Part shown: positions 7,001-7,519 of the stretch, piece by piece
Layout of the letters: each line of letters starts with the position of its first letter
Numbering within the stretch: the stretch's first letter is position 1
Assembly: GCA_937927885.1 (NCBI GenBank)
Contig: CALEZJ010000437.1
Coordinates: forward strand, 1-7,519
From: an uncultured Paracoccaceae bacterium
Lineage (GTDB): Bacteria > Pseudomonadota > Alphaproteobacteria > Rhodobacterales > Rhodobacteraceae
Direction: 5' to 3'
Length of the DNA: 7,519 bases
The notes under the pieces: model-generated
Told to the model about the DNA's origin: nothing
The model's input: the letters and a program-made list of their open reading frames with translations, nothing else
Databases searched by the model: none
Translations under genes and position numbers: made by a program

Positions 7001-7519
7001 AGGCCAGCCGTCCGCCCAGCGTCTCGGCGAACCAGTCGGCGATCAGGCTTCGGCCATAGGACATGTTGTCGGCGCCAACATGCTCGACACCGCCCTCACG
7101 CGGGGTGAACACCACCAGTTCGCGCCGGGGAGAGTTGACCAGTTGGTCATAACTTTGATGCGCGTATTCCAGACCGATCTGCCGGTCGAACTGCCCGTGC
7201 GTCACCAGAAACGGCACGCGGATCTTCTCCATTTGGCCGTTCAGATGCATGCCTGCGGATTTCGCGATGAAGTCGTCCTGATCCTTCGCGTCGAACACCC
7301 ACCAGACGTGATTCCAATAGTGCGGCACCGGGTTCTCGCCTTCGCGGCGCATGCGCTTTTGCTGCACCTCGGCCCAGTTGTGGTTGGCGCCCCAGACTGC
7401 GCCCGAGGCAAAGCGCGGCTCGTTCGCCACCACACGCGGCGCATAATATCCGCCCAGCGAAATGCCGACACAGCCGATCCGTGCGCCGTCCACATCATCG
7501 CGTGCTGCCAGCCATTCAT
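6999..7519 (-). CDS. Alpha/beta hydrolase, C-terminal part (cut by window edge)
   Basis: This is the last 172 residues of a hydrolase whose N-terminal part lies beyond the right edge. The reading frame is open to the edge: WLAARDDVDGARIGCVGISL spans the join, so the GTG at 7493 is internal and not a start. A nucleophile-elbow motif GISLGG places the catalytic Ser at codon 7460-7458. The likely acid is the Asp in THGQFDRQI (codon 7187-7185), and the likely His is in GGVEHVGADN. This arrangement, with the EH..ADN motif and a final ADWFAETL helix, resembles the dienelactone hydrolase/FrsA-like group that includes 2,6-dihydroxypseudooxynicotine hydrolase; family members are usually about twice this length. 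The substrate is unknown. It is on the same strand as the efflux genes, 100 bases upstream, so co-transcription is possible but not shown. Confidence 0.88.
   Translation of the reverse strand, partial: EWLAARDDVDGARIGCVGISLGGYYAPRVVANEPRFASGAVWGANHNWAEVQQKRMRREGENPVPHYWNHVWWVFDAKDQDDFIAKSAGMHLNGQMEKIRVPFLVTHGQFDRQIGLEYAHQSYDQLVNSPRRELVVFTPREGGVEHVGADNMSYGRSLIADWFAETLGGRLA

Noticed and set aside
7241..7493. GTG at 7493 as the hydrolase start
   Set aside because: The frame continues upstream to the window edge with family-typical residues (WLAARDDVDGARIG), and starting there would leave only a fragment beginning just before the nucleophile elbow.
1..7519. tRNA, rRNA, CRISPR array, insertion sequence or integrase
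   Set aside because: No cloverleaf, regularly spaced direct repeats, transposase-like frame or terminal repeats were seen on either strand.

Overview
The window is high-GC DNA with densely packed genes, except for an AT-rich strip at its left end. All five genes supported here lie on the minus strand and run from high to low coordinates. Gene content, GC-rich codon use and protein style suggest an alphaproteobacterium, probably of the Rhodobacterales/Paracoccus kind. This is an inference from general appearance, since no rRNA or other marker gene is present.

In transcription order the layout is: (1) the C-terminal part of an alpha/beta hydrolase (6999-7519, cut by the right edge); (2) a 100-base gap containing a 10-bp inverted repeat that ends next to the following ribosome binding site; (3) a membrane-anchored periplasmic adaptor protein of the HlyD/MexA type (5693-6898); (4) an RND-family inner-membrane efflux pump of the AcrB type (2548-5682), starting 10 bases after the adaptor stop; (5) a 78-base gap; (6) a YqiJ-like membrane protein with a C-terminal OB-fold domain (1756-2469); (7) a YqiK-like flotillin (106-1725), starting 30 bases after YqiJ; (8) an AT-rich, hairpin-containing stretch (1-105) with no gene.

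Two modules sit in tandem. The adaptor and pump would form two parts of a tripartite efflux system and need an outer-membrane channel from elsewhere. YqiJ and YqiK are a conserved pair thought to organise membrane microdomains or respond to membrane stress. No convincing rho-independent terminator lies between the modules, so a single adaptor-pump-yqiJ-yqiK transcript is possible but unproven. If real, it would link an efflux pump with a flotillin scaffold.

Most of the window is recognisable biology. I found no clearly novel system. The points most worth checking are the pump-flotillin linkage, the leader inverted repeat before the adaptor gene, a heptad duplication in the adaptor coiled coil and two corrected start codons.
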